This document shows, piece by piece, positions 19,370-30,666 of a DNA stretch of 64,000 nucleotides (position 1 is its first letter; each line of letters begins with the position of its first letter). Position numbers and translations under genes: made by a program. The DNA is from Symbiodinium natans (lineage: Eukaryota > Sar > Dinophyceae > Suessiales > Symbiodiniaceae). The DNA lies in NCBI GenBank assembly GCA_905221605.1, contig CAJNDS010002127.1, positions 507,149-571,148 of the forward strand. The letters run 5' to 3'. Below the pieces are notes generated by a model. It ran no database searches. It saw only the letters and a list, made by a program, of their open reading frames with translations, and had not been told where the DNA came from.

Positions 19370-20695
19370 TCACACTGAAGCAGGCACCTCGAACGACACA
19401 CTGCTGGAGTCTCCACCACTCAAAGAATCACCCCAAGTCACCACGGTGCCGTCCGTCTTCTTGGCGGCGAAGGCATACCAGGTGGCGTAGATCACGTCCA
19501 CATCGGTCAGCTGGCCGCTCACGCTGCTGGAGTCTCCACCATAAGAAGGATTACCCCAAGTCACTACGCTGCCGTTTGTCTTCTTGGCGGCGAAGGCAAA
19601 CCAGGTGGCGTAGATCACGTCCACATCGGTCAGCTGGCCGCTCACGCTGCTGGAGTCTCCACCATAAGAAGAACCACCCCAAGTCACTACGCTGCCGTCT
19701 GTCTTCTTAGCGGCGAAGGCCTGCTGGGTGGCGTAGATCACGTCCACATCGGTCAGCTGGCCGCTCACGCTGCTGGAGTCTCCACCACCATAAGAAGCAC
19801 CCCAAGTCACTACGCTGCCGTCTGTCTTCTTGGCGGCGAAGGCCACACTGTTGGCGTAGATCACGTCCACATCGGTCAGCTGGCCGCTCACGCTGCTGGA
19901 GTTTCCACCACAACAAGAAGCACCCCAAGTCACTACGCTGCCGTCTGTCTTCTTCGCGGCGAAGGCCTGCTGGGTGGCGTAGATCACGTCCACATCGGTC
20001 AGCTGGCCGCTCACGCTGCTGGAGTCTCCACCATCATGAAAATCACCCCAAGTCACTACGCTGCCGTCTGTCTTCTTGGCGGCGAAGGCAAACCAGGTGG
20101 CGTAGATCACGTCCACATCGGTCAGCTGGCCGCTCACGCTGCTGGAGTCTCCACCATGAGAAGAACCACCCCAAGTCACTACGCTGCCGTCTGTCTTCTT
20201 GGCGGCGAAGGCCCGCTCGGTGGAGTAGATCACGTCCACATCGGTCAGCTGGCCGCTCACGCTGCTGGAGTCTCCACCATCAGAATGAGCCCAAGCCACT
20301 ACGCTGCCGTCTGTCTTCTTGGCGGCGAAGGCATACAGGGTGGCGTAGATCACGTCCACATCGGTCAGCTGGCCGCTCACGCTGCTGGAGTTTCCACTAT
20401 AAAAAGAAGCACCCCAAGTCACTACGCTGCCGTCTGTCTTCTTGGCGGCGAAGGCATACTGGGTGGCGTAGATCACGTCCACATCCGTCAGCTGGCCGCT
20501 CACGCTGCTGGAGTCTCCACCACAACAAGAAGCACCCCAAGTCACTACGCTGCCGTCTGTCTTCTTGGCGGCGAAGGCCACACTGTTGGAGTAGATCACG
20601 TCAGCTTGGCCGGCTAAACTGAAGAACTGCTCCCCGCGAACGGCCAGCAGAACTCGAAAGGCGAAGGAAGCGAAGGAGAAGGGCGAAGCTATCAT
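19370..20695 (-). CDS. RCC1/BLIP-II-like tandem-repeat protein (10 repeats)
   Basis: A 441-aa protein. After a ~30-residue leader (MIASPFSFASFAFRVLLAVR), ten units of about 41 residues follow (123 bp each). Each has the frame DVIYATxxAFAAKKTDGSVV, then TWGxSxxGGDSSSVSGQLT. The DGSVVTWG core resembles one blade of RCC1 or BLIP-II-type beta-propellers, although the repeat is shorter than classical RCC1 (51-68 residues) and closer to BLIP-II. The frame is nearly invariant even at the DNA level. Variation is focused at two places, the residues after IYA/IYS and those between WG and GGD/GGN. Units 1, 6 and 7 share blocks, suggesting recombination between units. It is likely a binding protein; partner unknown. 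Confidence 0.7.
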   Translation of the reverse strand: MIASPFSFASFAFRVLLAVRGEQFFSLAGQADVIYSNSVAFAAKKTDGSVVTWGASCCGGDSSSVSGQLTDVDVIYATQYAFAAKKTDGSVVTWGASFYSGNSSSVSGQLTDVDVIYATLYAFAAKKTDGSVVAWAHSDGGDSSSVSGQLTDVDVIYSTERAFAAKKTDGSVVTWGGSSHGGDSSSVSGQLTDVDVIYATWFAFAAKKTDGSVVTWGDFHDGGDSSSVSGQLTDVDVIYATQQAFAAKKTDGSVVTWGASCCGGNSSSVSGQLTDVDVIYANSVAFAAKKTDGSVVTWGASYGGGDSSSVSGQLTDVDVIYATQQAFAAKKTDGSVVTWGGSSYGGDSSSVSGQLTDVDVIYATWFAFAAKKTNGSVVTWGNPSYGGDSSSVSGQLTDVDVIYATWYAFAAKKTDGTVVTWGDSLSGGDSSSVSFEVPASV

Positions 20696-20699
20696 GGGT

Positions 20700-22065
20700 C
20701 AAGTGGCTTGGAACACCTAGCCTACGGGTCTTTTTGACCACACTTTGTCAAGTGATGCACAAGCTTTGGACCCTGGAATCTTTCCGCAAAATATTACAAA
20801 ATCCTGAAGCCCAGACTCGAAGCCCTTAATTAGAGCACCCACCCCCCAAGCCCTGCCTAGAAGGGATCTATCGGAGCTATCCGCTGCGACCCTGCGGAAT
20901 CCCAAGCCTCAGCCGAAGCGCCCTAATAAGGTTAGGGTGGTTCATGGGTTAAAAGTGTTTATCAGTTTTTAGGGTTTATAGGGCCTTTAGGGTTTAGGAC
21001 ATCGAGGTCTCAGGGAAAATCCGAATCAAGGGCTCTGGCGAGTCGGAAACCGCGCTGCTTGTCTTGAGCCAAGGACGCGAAGACGCATTCACGGAGATAA
21101 CCTTAAAACCTTTTCTTCGAAGTAGAGAAGCCTACATGAACTGGCTGCAAGCTCTGTGCAACTTGATGTCTGCTTTTTAGATTCGCGGTGGTCTTCAATG
21201 TCTATCATACTATCAGATACCTCTAAAGTCCCTGTTCTAAGTGGAGGAGAGAGAGAGAGAAGAGGACTTGGAACAAGCTGACGCGTTTCAGCTGACCAAC
21301 TCTCCAGCTGCAGCGCTTCTTGCGCGGTCTGTGTCGTGCTTCCTGCAGGTGTAGGGATGGTCGAGGAGGAGCTTCCTGCCATCTCCTCAAGGGCAACCTG
21401 CGGTCACAAAACACAAGCTGTGGTAGCGCCCGCTATGAGCACTGTGCAAAATCAGGAAAGGGAGAAACTCCGATGCATCGCAGCTGAAATTGTCAGCCAA
21501 AATTCTTGCAGAGGCCTCAGAGGCGAACAAGCCCCGTCACGTGGAGCCCTCAAAAACCTATAGAGCCTACTTTCAGCCCACTTGGAAGCTCTTGAAAACC
21601 CAAGCAAGGGTTACAAGGACAGGCGAACACTCCTGAACCAGGCCACCGCAGCAAGCGAAACGTGTGCGGCGCTACGGGTGCTTGGGCTTGGGAAATCGTG
21701 CTTTAGGGTTGGCAAGTTTAAGAGCGATAAGAAATTGGTTCGCGCCTGGAAGGACCGGATTCCCATGTGCACTCCGCCCGGCGGATGCGGGCACTCACGT
21801 TTCCCGCGCAGCCGGATTCGCGCACTGGCCCGGCGGATTCGCCGCGCGCTTCAACCCTAAACCAGCAACCTTAACGCCTCAACACCGACGCACCAAACCT
21901 TACCAAAGCCGAGAACCCGAGCCACAGTCACTGAAAACCCTCGAATCTCGAAATTCTTAGGACTTCAACATGTAGCTAGGCGGGCTTCGGAGGCATGCCC
22001 ATAAGCAAACAAACAACAAACAATTTCGGGCTTATGGTTTAATGTTGTATACTGATTAGTGTGAT
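20700..22065. other. No gene recognised; telomere-like word at ~20970-21000
   Basis: Degenerate TTTAGGG words lie at about 20930-21000 (TTTTTAGGGTTTATAGGG). The rest holds short ORFs without recognisable domains. A GA run lies near 21246. Confidence 0.4.
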
Positions 22066-22449
22066 CCCCCGGACTTGTGAAAAAAATCCAAAAATTATTC
22101 AGCGGGGTCTATCCAAGGAGTACCCCCGGAATTGTGAAAAAAAATCGGGCGATGCAAAATTTCGGCGAGGCTGTCGAATGGTGTTGTCGTCCAGAAATCG
22201 CTTCTGAACTGAGCCTGAGAGACCAAGGAAAGCCTGAAACCTTGAGGCCTGAGATTGTCGGGCCCTGAAATCTTCAGTCTCCAGGCCAGGCTCAAAACTA
22301 AGATTTCCTTATTAAATTCTTTTGTACCGAGGCCGGGCAATCAAATTTCAAAGGGGGTAGTCCAGCAGCTGCCCGAATGCCGTATAATATAAAAAGTTTG
22401 CTCCCCCGGAATTATATTTTTTTTGCGGGCTGGCTTGGTTGGGATAGAT
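22066..22449. other. No gene; repeated CCCCCGGAxTTGTGAAAAA words
   Basis: The word CCCCGGACTTGTGAAAAAAA (~22068) recurs as CCCCGGAATTGTGAAAAAAA (~22124) and in part at ~22404 (CCCCCGGAATTATA). No gene seen. Confidence 0.4.
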
Positions 22450-22704
22450 GGATCCCCTTTAAATTCATATAAACTTATCCCGTTTACAATCATGTGGGTC
22501 CCTTTTAAAATCATATGATCCCTTTTAGATTCAGATAAACTCATCCCTCTTAGAATCGTACGGATCCCTTTTAATTTCATATAGTCTCACCCCGTTCAAA
22601 ATCATATGGATCCCTTTTAAACTCATACGAGCTCATCCCTTTTAAAATCATATGGATCCCTTTTAAATTCATATAAACTCATCCCTTTTAAAAATCATAT
22701 AAAG
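22450..22704. repeat. ~46-bp tandem repeat
   Basis: About five to six diverged units built from GGATCCCTTTTAAATTCATA, then TAAACTCATCCCTTTTAAAA, then TCATAT. Spacing is about 46 bp. The array ends at a poly-C block. Confidence 0.8.
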
Positions 22705-22796
22705 CCCCCCCCCCCCCCAAATTGCCCCCCCCCCCCCCCACACTAATCAAAGGGATCCTTTCGTTGAGGGGGGGGGGGAGGGGGGGCCACACTAAT
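22704..22796. repeat. Poly-C / poly-G blocks with duplicated CACACTAATCA
   Basis: Two C15-type runs, then CACACTAATCAAAGGGATCC, then two G runs, then CCACACTAATCAGGGG. The arrangement is a mirrored C-to-G structure like the insert at 13262-13528. Confidence 0.6.
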
Positions 22797-23889
22797 CAGG
22801 GGACAACATTATGTGTTCCGGTGGGGCAGCAAGAAGTTTTGGGGTGTTGGGTGTTGAGGTGCTGCTCCATCGATCATAGTTTTTTCACTGGCAGCTATCC
22901 TGATTTTATATCCAGCTGCGTTGTAATATAGCACACAGGCGCTCGTCAAGCAATCAAACGGTTGGCTTTCATCTTCCCAACTTGTATTCTTGTTTCTGTA
23001 CCCGAAACCACGTGTCCGACGCGCTGTGCTGAGGCAAAGGCAAGTCTGCCTGAAGGCAGCCTGGGCGAGTCTAGTTTTCGAGGTTGGGGGCAACTGGTGG
23101 TCCCTCATGACGGAGGACGAGTCAATTATAAACAAAGGTCGTGACCACAACTCAGACCTCGACAACAGAGTGGTGGTGGCAGAGGAGAAGTAGTAGCAGG
23201 AGAAGCAGTACTGCAGTAGCAGTAGAAGTAGCAGTAGCGGTAGCAGTAGTCGTGGTGGTGGTGGCGGTGGGCGGTGGCATGAGTAGCAGTAGCACCAGTG
23301 GCAGTAATTACAGCGGCGGTAGAGGCAACGGCAGCAGGCGGAAGCGGTAGGTTGCATAGACAATGCCCAGCTCGTGCGTTGCTTGCACAGCTCACGTCAT
23401 CTCGACTGCTGTTGCGGAATCTCCCAAGTCTGTGCCATTAATGTAGCCCTTTGTCCCTACCTAGCCTAAAGCCAGCCATAAAAACCACAACAACCACTGT
23501 TCACGTATGGAGCTCTTGCTTGTCCGTCCTGGCGTGGACGCGAATGCACTGCTTGTGCGACTGAGACAGGCGAAACGAACCTTGAGCTTCCAAGCTATAG
23601 ATCTGTTGCTTTGCCCTCGATGGGGCGTTTCTTCCGGGCTCACTGGACCTTCGTCTTGTTGGCGGGCTTTTCTGGGAAATCACCCCCGATGCCAGAAAGG
23701 TGGGTTTGCGAGCAAAAGAAGGGGCGGCGCTGGAAGCATCGGCAATTTGCTTCAAGAGTTGAGGCATAAAGCATCACGACGACGACCTCGGAGGCCTACT
23801 TTTATCCTATATTCAGAAAGTACTCCAGAGCGACCGGCCTCGTCCTATATCCAAGTAGTTGCAACAGGGCCGAGGCAGACTCAGTCTAC
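22797..23889. other. No gene; trinucleotide-rich (GTAGCAG) DNA at 23160-23345
   Basis: The ORFs here are driven by degenerate AGT/AGC microsatellite sequence on both strands. No domain seen. Confidence 0.4.
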
Positions 23890-24013
23890 ACAATCTACTA
23901 CTTTCAGTAGTGGTAGTAGTAGTAGCAGTAGCAGTAGCAGTAGCAGTAGCAGTAGCAGTAGCAGCAGCAGCAGTAGCAGCAGCAGCAGCAGTAGCAGTAG
24001 CAGTAGCAGTAGC

Positions 24014-24105
<92 letters not shown>

Positions 24106-24153
24106 CAGTAGAAAGTAGCAGTACTAGTAGTACTAGGTAGTACTAGGTAGTAC

Positions 24154-24243
<90 letters not shown>
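23890..24243. repeat. (AGT)n/(AGC)n microsatellite
   Basis: Long AGT and AGC runs, interrupted near 24108-24158 by AAAGTAGCAGTACTAGTAGT and two TACTAGG words. The right end abuts GCGCGCGCCCCAGGGCGCC, which reappears in inverse orientation next to another AGT tract at about 29713-29735. Confidence 0.95.
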
Positions 24244-24304
24244 CAAAGCGCGCGCCCCAGGGCGCCTGGTAGTTTGGTGCGTTTTGGTGCGTTTTTTGCT
24301 ATTG

Positions 24305-24305
<1 letters not shown>

Positions 24306-24339
<34 letters not shown>

Positions 24340-24464
24340 GGGGGGGGGGGGGGGTGGGTGGGTGGGGGGGTGGGGGGGGGGGTGGGGGGGTGGGGGGGGG
24401 GGGGGGGGGGGGTGGGGGGGTGGGGGGGGGGGGGGGGGTGGTGGGGGGGGGTGGGGGGGGGGGA
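24306..24464. repeat. Poly-G tract with scattered T
   Basis: About 160 bases of almost pure G with single T interruptions. Expected to form G-quadruplexes and to be error-prone in sequencing. All ORFs through it (Gly- or Pro-rich) are rejected. Confidence 0.95.
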
Positions 24465-24484
24465 TAAGAACATCATTCATATTG

Positions 24485-24760
24485 CATCCACGCCCAAAAC
24501 ACTGGTATTTACAGCGTTTTCGCCAGTTTCTACAACATACCGTGCAAGGTTGTGGAACAAGACACGTTCTCACAAGCGTCCATGCCTTTTGCGACCATGC
24601 CCAAAACACTGGTGTTTACGCCCAAAACACTGGTATTTACAGCATTTCCGCCGCTTTGTACAACATACTGCGGAAGGATGTGGAACAAGAAAAGCATTCA
24701 CAAGCGGCCTTGCCTTTGGCGACCATGCCCAAAACACTGGTATTTACAGTGTTTTTGTTT
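24485..24760. repeat. ~107-bp tandem repeat (CCCAAAACACTGGTATTTAC)
   Basis: CCCAAAACACTGGTATTTAC or a near copy begins at about 24493, 24600, 24621 and 24729. This gives units of 107-108 bp plus one 21-bp partial unit. No coding role seen. Confidence 0.8.
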
Positions 24761-25325
24761 CTCTACTTTTTTTTTGGACTGACGCCTCTTTACTACATCA
24801 GTAGCGCAGTAGGCCGGTCTTGTTGGGCTCGACTAGGTGTGAGACAAGGACAACTACTTTGAGAGCCAACCTGTACAAGCCAGCGAGTGAAAAAGAAGTC
24901 GTGACTACAAAGAAGCAACCGCTAGCGCAGAGGCCCTTATTGCAAGACAACTTAACGCAAGGCCAGCGAGGTGAGACCAACGCAAACAAGAACCTACCGG
25001 CACCAATCACTCAGCTGCCCGTCACCCATAGCAATGCTGCGCCACGTCTAGTACAGACATTAAGCGAAAGTATGGGTAGGCCGTAAGGCAAGGAACCTCC
25101 GTCACCTAAACTGCTCAACGCGTCCGTAGAGACAGTCCCCACACAAGCGCCAGGGCAGTAGCAATAGCACTCAGGACTCCCTTTTGGGCTGGCAAGAAAA
25201 TTTCAAGCACACTGAAAGAAAGGTACGAACGTGCACAAAGGCACAATGCAAACAGAGTGCAAGAAAAGGCGCCCCCTCCCCCCCCGGCGAGCGGGGGCAG
25301 GCAAGGGGCTGGTGTGGCTACACAG
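24761..25325. other. No gene recognised
   Basis: Short ORFs only between the tandem repeat and the large direct duplication. Confidence 0.4.
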
Positions 25326-27027
25326 TGTGTGAGTCCGGGCGTCCTCACATAGCTATTAGGGGAGTGCCCTATTTGGAGGCTCCTTGTGTTTGCGCCGAAA
25401 GTTTTGCGACCTCATGGCCATGGGGCGGGCCTTGAGCGCTGCTTGCAAGAGGCCATATTCTTACAGCCCCGCGCAGCGGCCGATTTTTGAGACGGCACAA
25501 GAGCCCCAAAGGCTGCTGGCAGGCACTTGGCTCATGTGCTTCCCAGGTACCGGGAGCCTATCGGCTTGGCATGCTTAACCTGGTGCAGTTTAAGGCCCCC
25601 AAGGCTGCTTAACGGTCTGCAGCCAACCGCGCGTCAAGTGTGAGAGTCAAGGGGCCTTGTAACTCGGAGCCCCGCGCAGCGGCCGATTTTTTGCGGAGAG
25701 CACTTCAAGCAGGCTTACCCCGTGACTACACCTGATGCGGGACCCACAGCAAAGTGCTAGGCCTAGTCACTTCTGGGCCTGCTGGAGAAGGCTGAAGCAA
25801 TAGTTCCTCACAGCCCTTCTGGGCCTTCTGGCGAAGGTTCCGGCAGCCGCTTGCGGGGCCTAATCACTTCTGGGCCTTCTGGAGAAGTTTTAGGCAGCAG
25901 TTTGAGAGGTCTACTCACTGCTGGGCCTTCCGGAGAAGTTTTAGGCAGCAGTTTGAGAGGCCTAATCACTTCTGAGCCTTCCATGGAAGGTTGAGGCAGC
26001 AGTTTGAGAAGCCTAATCACTTCTGGGCCTTTGGGACAGCAGTTTGAGAGGCCTAATCATTTCTGGGCCTTCTGAAGATGTTTGAGAGGTCTACCCAATG
26101 CTGGGCCTTCAGGAAAATTTTTAGGCTGCAGTTGGAGAGGCCGACCCACTGCTGGGCCTTCCGGAGAAGTTTCAGGCAGCAGTTTGAGAAGCCTAATCAC
26201 TTCTGAGCCTTCCGGGAGGGTTTAGGCAACAGTTTGATAGGCCAAAGGACTTCTGGGCCTTCCGGAAGGGCCTGTGCGCCTTGAGCCTGTGCATGCGCGG
26301 GCACCTACAGCCACGCCTGACCCGGACGGGCCTGTGCACATCGAGCCTGTGCATGTGCGGGCACCTGGCGGCAAGGCTCGTACTAGCTAGGGGGCGTGGC
26401 AATTGCGCACTCCACTGTTGCAAAGAGTTGATACCCTGCACAGGCGGGAGAGGCAGGCTTTCTGCTGGGGGGCTGGTGTAAGCCACACAGTGAGCAGCAC
26501 AGCCCTCACGCACGCAGGCTGGTAAAGCCACACAGCAAGCAGCACAGCAACCGCACGCGAACTGGATGCAACGAAAGCACAAACCTTTGCTGCGTTCTCG
26601 CTCTTACTAGCAGACAAAGGCCCGCGCAATGCGCAAAGCACTTCCTTGGCGTTCTCGCTCTTACTAACCAAGGGAAGCGCACAAACAAACAAACAAACAA
26701 ACACCCACCTTCCCCGTCCACAACGGCAAAATCAACACAAGCAACATGTAGCGCCCTCAGCCGGGTGGGCCTGACGAGTGCGTTTGGGCCATTCGAGAAT
26801 GATGCACGGCGTTCAAAAGGTAAACATTGATCTCAGACTGCGGCAAAAACATGCTCATATCTTCCCATGCGCTGCAAAGTTAAAAGGTTTGGTAAAACCA
26901 ATTCGCGCTTGCAGCATAGTGCAGATACCTTACGCCGAAGCTATCCGTACTGCACAGACGTGCAAGAAACCCAAAGAAACTATGTTCTTGCGGAAGGGAA
27001 CGGGCGTTCCCAACAAAAGTTTAATGT
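25326..27027. repeat. 1.7-kb direct duplication, copy 1
   Basis: Starts at GTGAGTCCGGGCGTCCTCAC and ends at GTTCCCAACAAAAGTTTAAT; matches 27211-28878 in the same orientation with few substitutions and several indels. An internal ~51-bp minisatellite (about 25850-26250, GGCCTAATCACTTCTGGGCC core) differs in unit number between copies. ORFs inside are repeat translations (for example a 17-residue period), not genes. Confidence 0.9.
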
Positions 27028-29267
27028 AAAGGACAATTGAGGCTCAGTTGACGCAATGCTTAACTACGGTTGGGAGCGGGCGTTCCCAACAAGAAGAAGT
27101 TGTGCCTAAAAAATGCGAGTGTGCATCAAGCTTGCAAAATGTTGACTTCTAGGCAATCCAGAGCAAGGCAATGGATTCTTCTTGCAAGCTACACAATGCT
27201 GCCGTCGGCGCTGTGTGAGTCCGGGCGTCCTCACATAGCTATTAGGGGAGCACCCTATTTGGAGGCTCCTTGTGTTTGCGCCGAAAGTTTTGAGGCTCGA
27301 CCTCATGGCCATAGGGCGGGCCTGGAGCACTGCTTGCAAGAGGCCATAGTCTTACAGCCCCGCGCAGCGGCCGATTTTTGAGACGGCACAAAAGCCCCAA
27401 AGGCTGCTGGCTGGCACTTGGCTCATGTGCTTCCCAGGTACCGGGAGCCTATCGGCTTGGCACGCTTAGCCTGGTGCAGTTCAAGGCCCCCAAGGCTGCT
27501 TAACGGTCTGCAGCCAACCGCGCGTCAAGTGTGAGAGTCAAGGGGCCTTGTAACTCGGAGCCCCGCGCAGCGGCCGATTTTTTGTGGAGAGCACTTCAAG
27601 CAGGCTTACCCCGTGACTACACCTGATGCGGGACCCACAGCAAAGTGCTAGGCCTAATCACTTCTGGGCCTGCTGGAGAAGGCTGAAGCAATAGTTCCTC
27701 ACATCCCTTCTGGGCCTTCTGGCGAAGGTTCCGGCAGCCGTTTGCGGGGCCTAATCACTTCTGGGCCTTCTGGAGAAGTTTTAGGCAGCAGTTTGAGAGG
27801 TCTACTCACTGCTGGGCCTTCCGGAGAAGTTTTAGGCAGCAGTTTGAGAGGCCTAATCACTTCTGAGCCTTCCATGGAAGGTTGAGGCAGCAGTTTGAGA
27901 AGCCTAATCACTTCTGGGCCTTCAGGCAACTGTTGGGACAGCAGTTTGAGAAACCTAATCATTTCTGGGCCTTCTGCTGGGCCTTCCGGAGAAGTTTCAG
28001 GCAGCAATTTGAGAAGCCTAATCACTTCTGAGCCTTCCGGGAGGGTTTAGGCAACAGTTTGATAGGCCAAAGGACTTCTGGGCCTTCCGGAAGGGCCTGT
28101 GCACCTTGAGCCTGTGCATGCGCGGGCACCTACAGCCACGCATGACCCGGACGGGCCTGTGCACCTCGAGCCTGTGCATGTGCGGGCACCTGGCGGCAAG
28201 GCTCGTACTAGCTGGGGGGCGTGGCAATTGCGCACTCCACTGTTGCAAAGAGTTGATACGCTGCACGGGCGGGAGAGGCAGGCTTACTGCTGGGTGTAAG
28301 GCAGTTATTCGCATCAACAGGCTAAGGGCTGGTGTAAGCCACACAGTGAGCAGCACAGCCCTCACGCATGCAGGCTGGTAAAGCCACACAGCAAGCAGCA
28401 CAGCAACCGCACGCGAACTGGATGCATCGAAAGCACAAACCTTTGCTGCGTTCTCGCTCTTACTAGCAGACAAAGGCCCGCGCAATGCGCAAAGCACTTC
28501 CTTGGCGTTCTCGCTCCTACTAACCAAGGGAAGCGCACAAACAAACAAACAAACACCCACCTTCCCCGTCCACAACGGCAAAATCAACACAAGCAACATG
28601 TAGCGCCCTCAGCCGGGTGGGCCTGACGAGTGCGTTTGGGCCATTCGAGAATGATGCACGGCGTTCAAAAGGTAAACATTGATCTCAGACTGCGGCAAAA
28701 ACATGCTCCTATCTTCACATGCACCGCAAAGTTACAAGGTTTGGTAAAACTAATTCGCACTTGCAGCATAGTGCAGATACCTTACGCCGAAGCTATCCGT
28801 ACTGCACAGACGCGCAAGAAACCCAAAGAAACTATGTTCTTGCGGAAGGGAACGGGCGTTCCCAACAAAAGTTTAATGTGGTGTTCTAGCAAAGAGAGCG
28901 TCATACTCAGTGAAGTGGCCTGACATGAAGTCAGCAAGACACTGAAATGCGCTTCCATCGATATTGCTAATTCGATCTTGCGACATGGTGCAGATACCTT
29001 ACGCCGAAGCTATCCGTACTGCACAGTACGCCAGACAAAATTGCTAAAGGTGCAAAGGAAGGGAACGGGCGTTCCCAACTTTAAGAAGGTTAAAAAGGAA
29101 AGAGAACGGGCGTTCTCAATCTGAAAGTAAAGGAAGGGAACGGGCGTTCCCAACTTTAAGAAAGGACGAGAACGTAAAGGAAACGTTAGAGAAAGAGAAC
29201 GGGCGTTCTCAATCTCGGCTAGTAGAGCAAGAAAGAGAAACGTTAGAGAAAGAGAACGGGCGTTCTC
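26996..29267. repeat. Family of eight 16-bp palindromes
   Basis: GGGAACGGGCGTTCCC occurs at 26996-27011, 28848-28863, 29061-29076 and 29136-29151. A G-U-compatible variant (GGGAGCGGGCGTTCCC) is at 27072-27087. GAGAACGGGCGTTCTC occurs at 29102-29117, 29195-29210 and 29252-29267. Each is a 7-bp stem with a GG loop, and nearly all are followed by CAAC or CAAT. Six of the eight are packed in 29061-29267 or lie at the ends of the 1.7-kb duplication. See findings. Confidence 0.85.
27211..28878. repeat. 1.7-kb direct duplication, copy 2
   Basis: Second copy of the unit at 25326-27027, separated from it by about 183 bp. The minisatellite here spans about 27700-28090. Copy 2 has a small insertion near 28295-28325 relative to copy 1. 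Confidence 0.9.
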
Positions 29268-29339
29268 AATCTCGACTAGTAAATCAGACAGGCAACAGGA
29301 CAACTGAGGGCTCAGTTGACGTCACCTTGAGCAGTTGGG

Positions 29340-30660
29340 AGCAGGCGTACCCAACAGTCAGCCCCAGCTACAAAGCAAACACAAAACAGAGCACTCCTAC
29401 GCCTCCAGGCTATCCCAGAGGGGGCCGCTACCTGCGAGTAGGGTTCCCAGCAAAGGCAAACCTTCAGCTACGGCGGCTTCACTGGTGGCTTAACCACCTG
29501 GGCAGAGCCAAAGGGTGCGGAGTGTATTTTTGTTTCTCTACGGGCTGCAGACTTGACCTTCAGAACAGGGACCGGCATACAGCAACACATTCCTTCCAAA
29601 CCCTGAAACCTTCATTTTCGTGCCCGCGAGTAGTTTTTTAAAGTTGATTTTCGGCCTGTACCGGAAATGACAAAACACCAATGTCCGACGTTCAGCCGCA
29701 GCAAACCGACCAGGCGCCCTGGGGCGCGCTAGCCTAGTAGTAGTAGAAGCAGTAGCAGTGGTAGTCTCAGTTAGGATTCGAGGACAAGTCCTTCTGGCCA
29801 ATAGAATCGTGCAGAATGTGCCTAGGCCACCGATGCGGCAGCATGTCTGCCCGATGTCTGCCCAAACCCCTGCCCGCTTTCCCCCCTCTACCATCTGGCA
29901 CCAAAGTCGCCAAAGCAGCACACAGGGTTTCGAGCGTTCCTCGAAAAGTCGAACTTGACTACAAAAGCTAGTCACCACAGGGGGTGGCATGCAGCGAGTC
30001 GGCAGGACGGGGAGCTGCTGGCGCAGCTTTTTCTTCCGTATTTCACGTGCTTCAGGTAGCTTCAGCCCCCTTGCTTCCCCCGCGTCGCAAACGAAGAGGT
30101 ACAGGGACGCTCTGTTCAGTACGACCTCTGCAAAGTACCACAGACCTTCAGAGCATGGTGACTGTGGAGGGCGGAGGAGAACCTTGGGGGGGGGTGCGGG
30201 GGGGCGGCCGGGGGACCTGAAGGTGGCAGGGGGGCGCACCCCCCCCCTTTTCCCACGCGCAACCACCTTAAAAGAGGGGAAGGGGGGCGCCAGCACCTCA
30301 GTAGTAGTGGTAGTAGTCATAGTAAGGTAGGAGTAGTGGTAGTTGTGGTGGTGGTAGTAATAGATGTAATAGTGGTGGAGTGGTTGCAGCTTCGTTGTTG
30401 GCCATTGTTGTCGCTGTTGCTGCTGTAATGTTGAGGAAGATCTCTCTGGGCCCTGAGCCACTCGAACGAGGTCGGACCGATTGCCATGAGCACGATTCCT
30501 CCACAACTTTTGTTTAGGGCGCAGGGCTTCCAGGTCCGATCTTTGGAGCTTATTGGGACGAGCAGTTATCCTTTGAAAAATGCTTCATGGTGAGGTGAGG
30601 GGGAGGAGAGCTCCCCGGGGTCCCCCCCCCCCAACCCACCTTAAGTCGGGTTTCGGACCT
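29340..30660. other. No gene; short AGT microsatellite and G/C runs
   Basis: ORFs on both strands lack recognisable domains. AGT-rich DNA lies at 29735-29770 and 30298-30420, with poly-G and poly-C runs near 30186-30250. Confidence 0.4.
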
Positions 30661-30666
30661 GTTAAG

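Noticed and set aside
20036-20617. 193-codon plus-strand ORF opposite the RCC1-like gene.
   Set aside because: It is the antisense shadow of the 123-bp repeat; the minus-strand reading has the sensible repeat protein.
22450-22704. CRISPR-like look of regularly spaced ~46-bp repeats.
   Set aside because: No unique spacers of constant length; it is a contiguous degenerate tandem repeat in a eukaryotic context.
23507-24118. Poly-Ser ORF of 203 codons.
   Set aside because: Driven by the AGT/AGC microsatellite, with an equally open poly-Val/Ala frame.
24133-24862. Pro-rich and Gly-rich ORFs on both strands.
   Set aside because: Translations of the poly-G tract and AGT repeat.
29538-30506. 322-codon minus-strand ORF.
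   Set aside because: Spans microsatellite and poly-G sequence; composition changes abruptly and no domain is seen.
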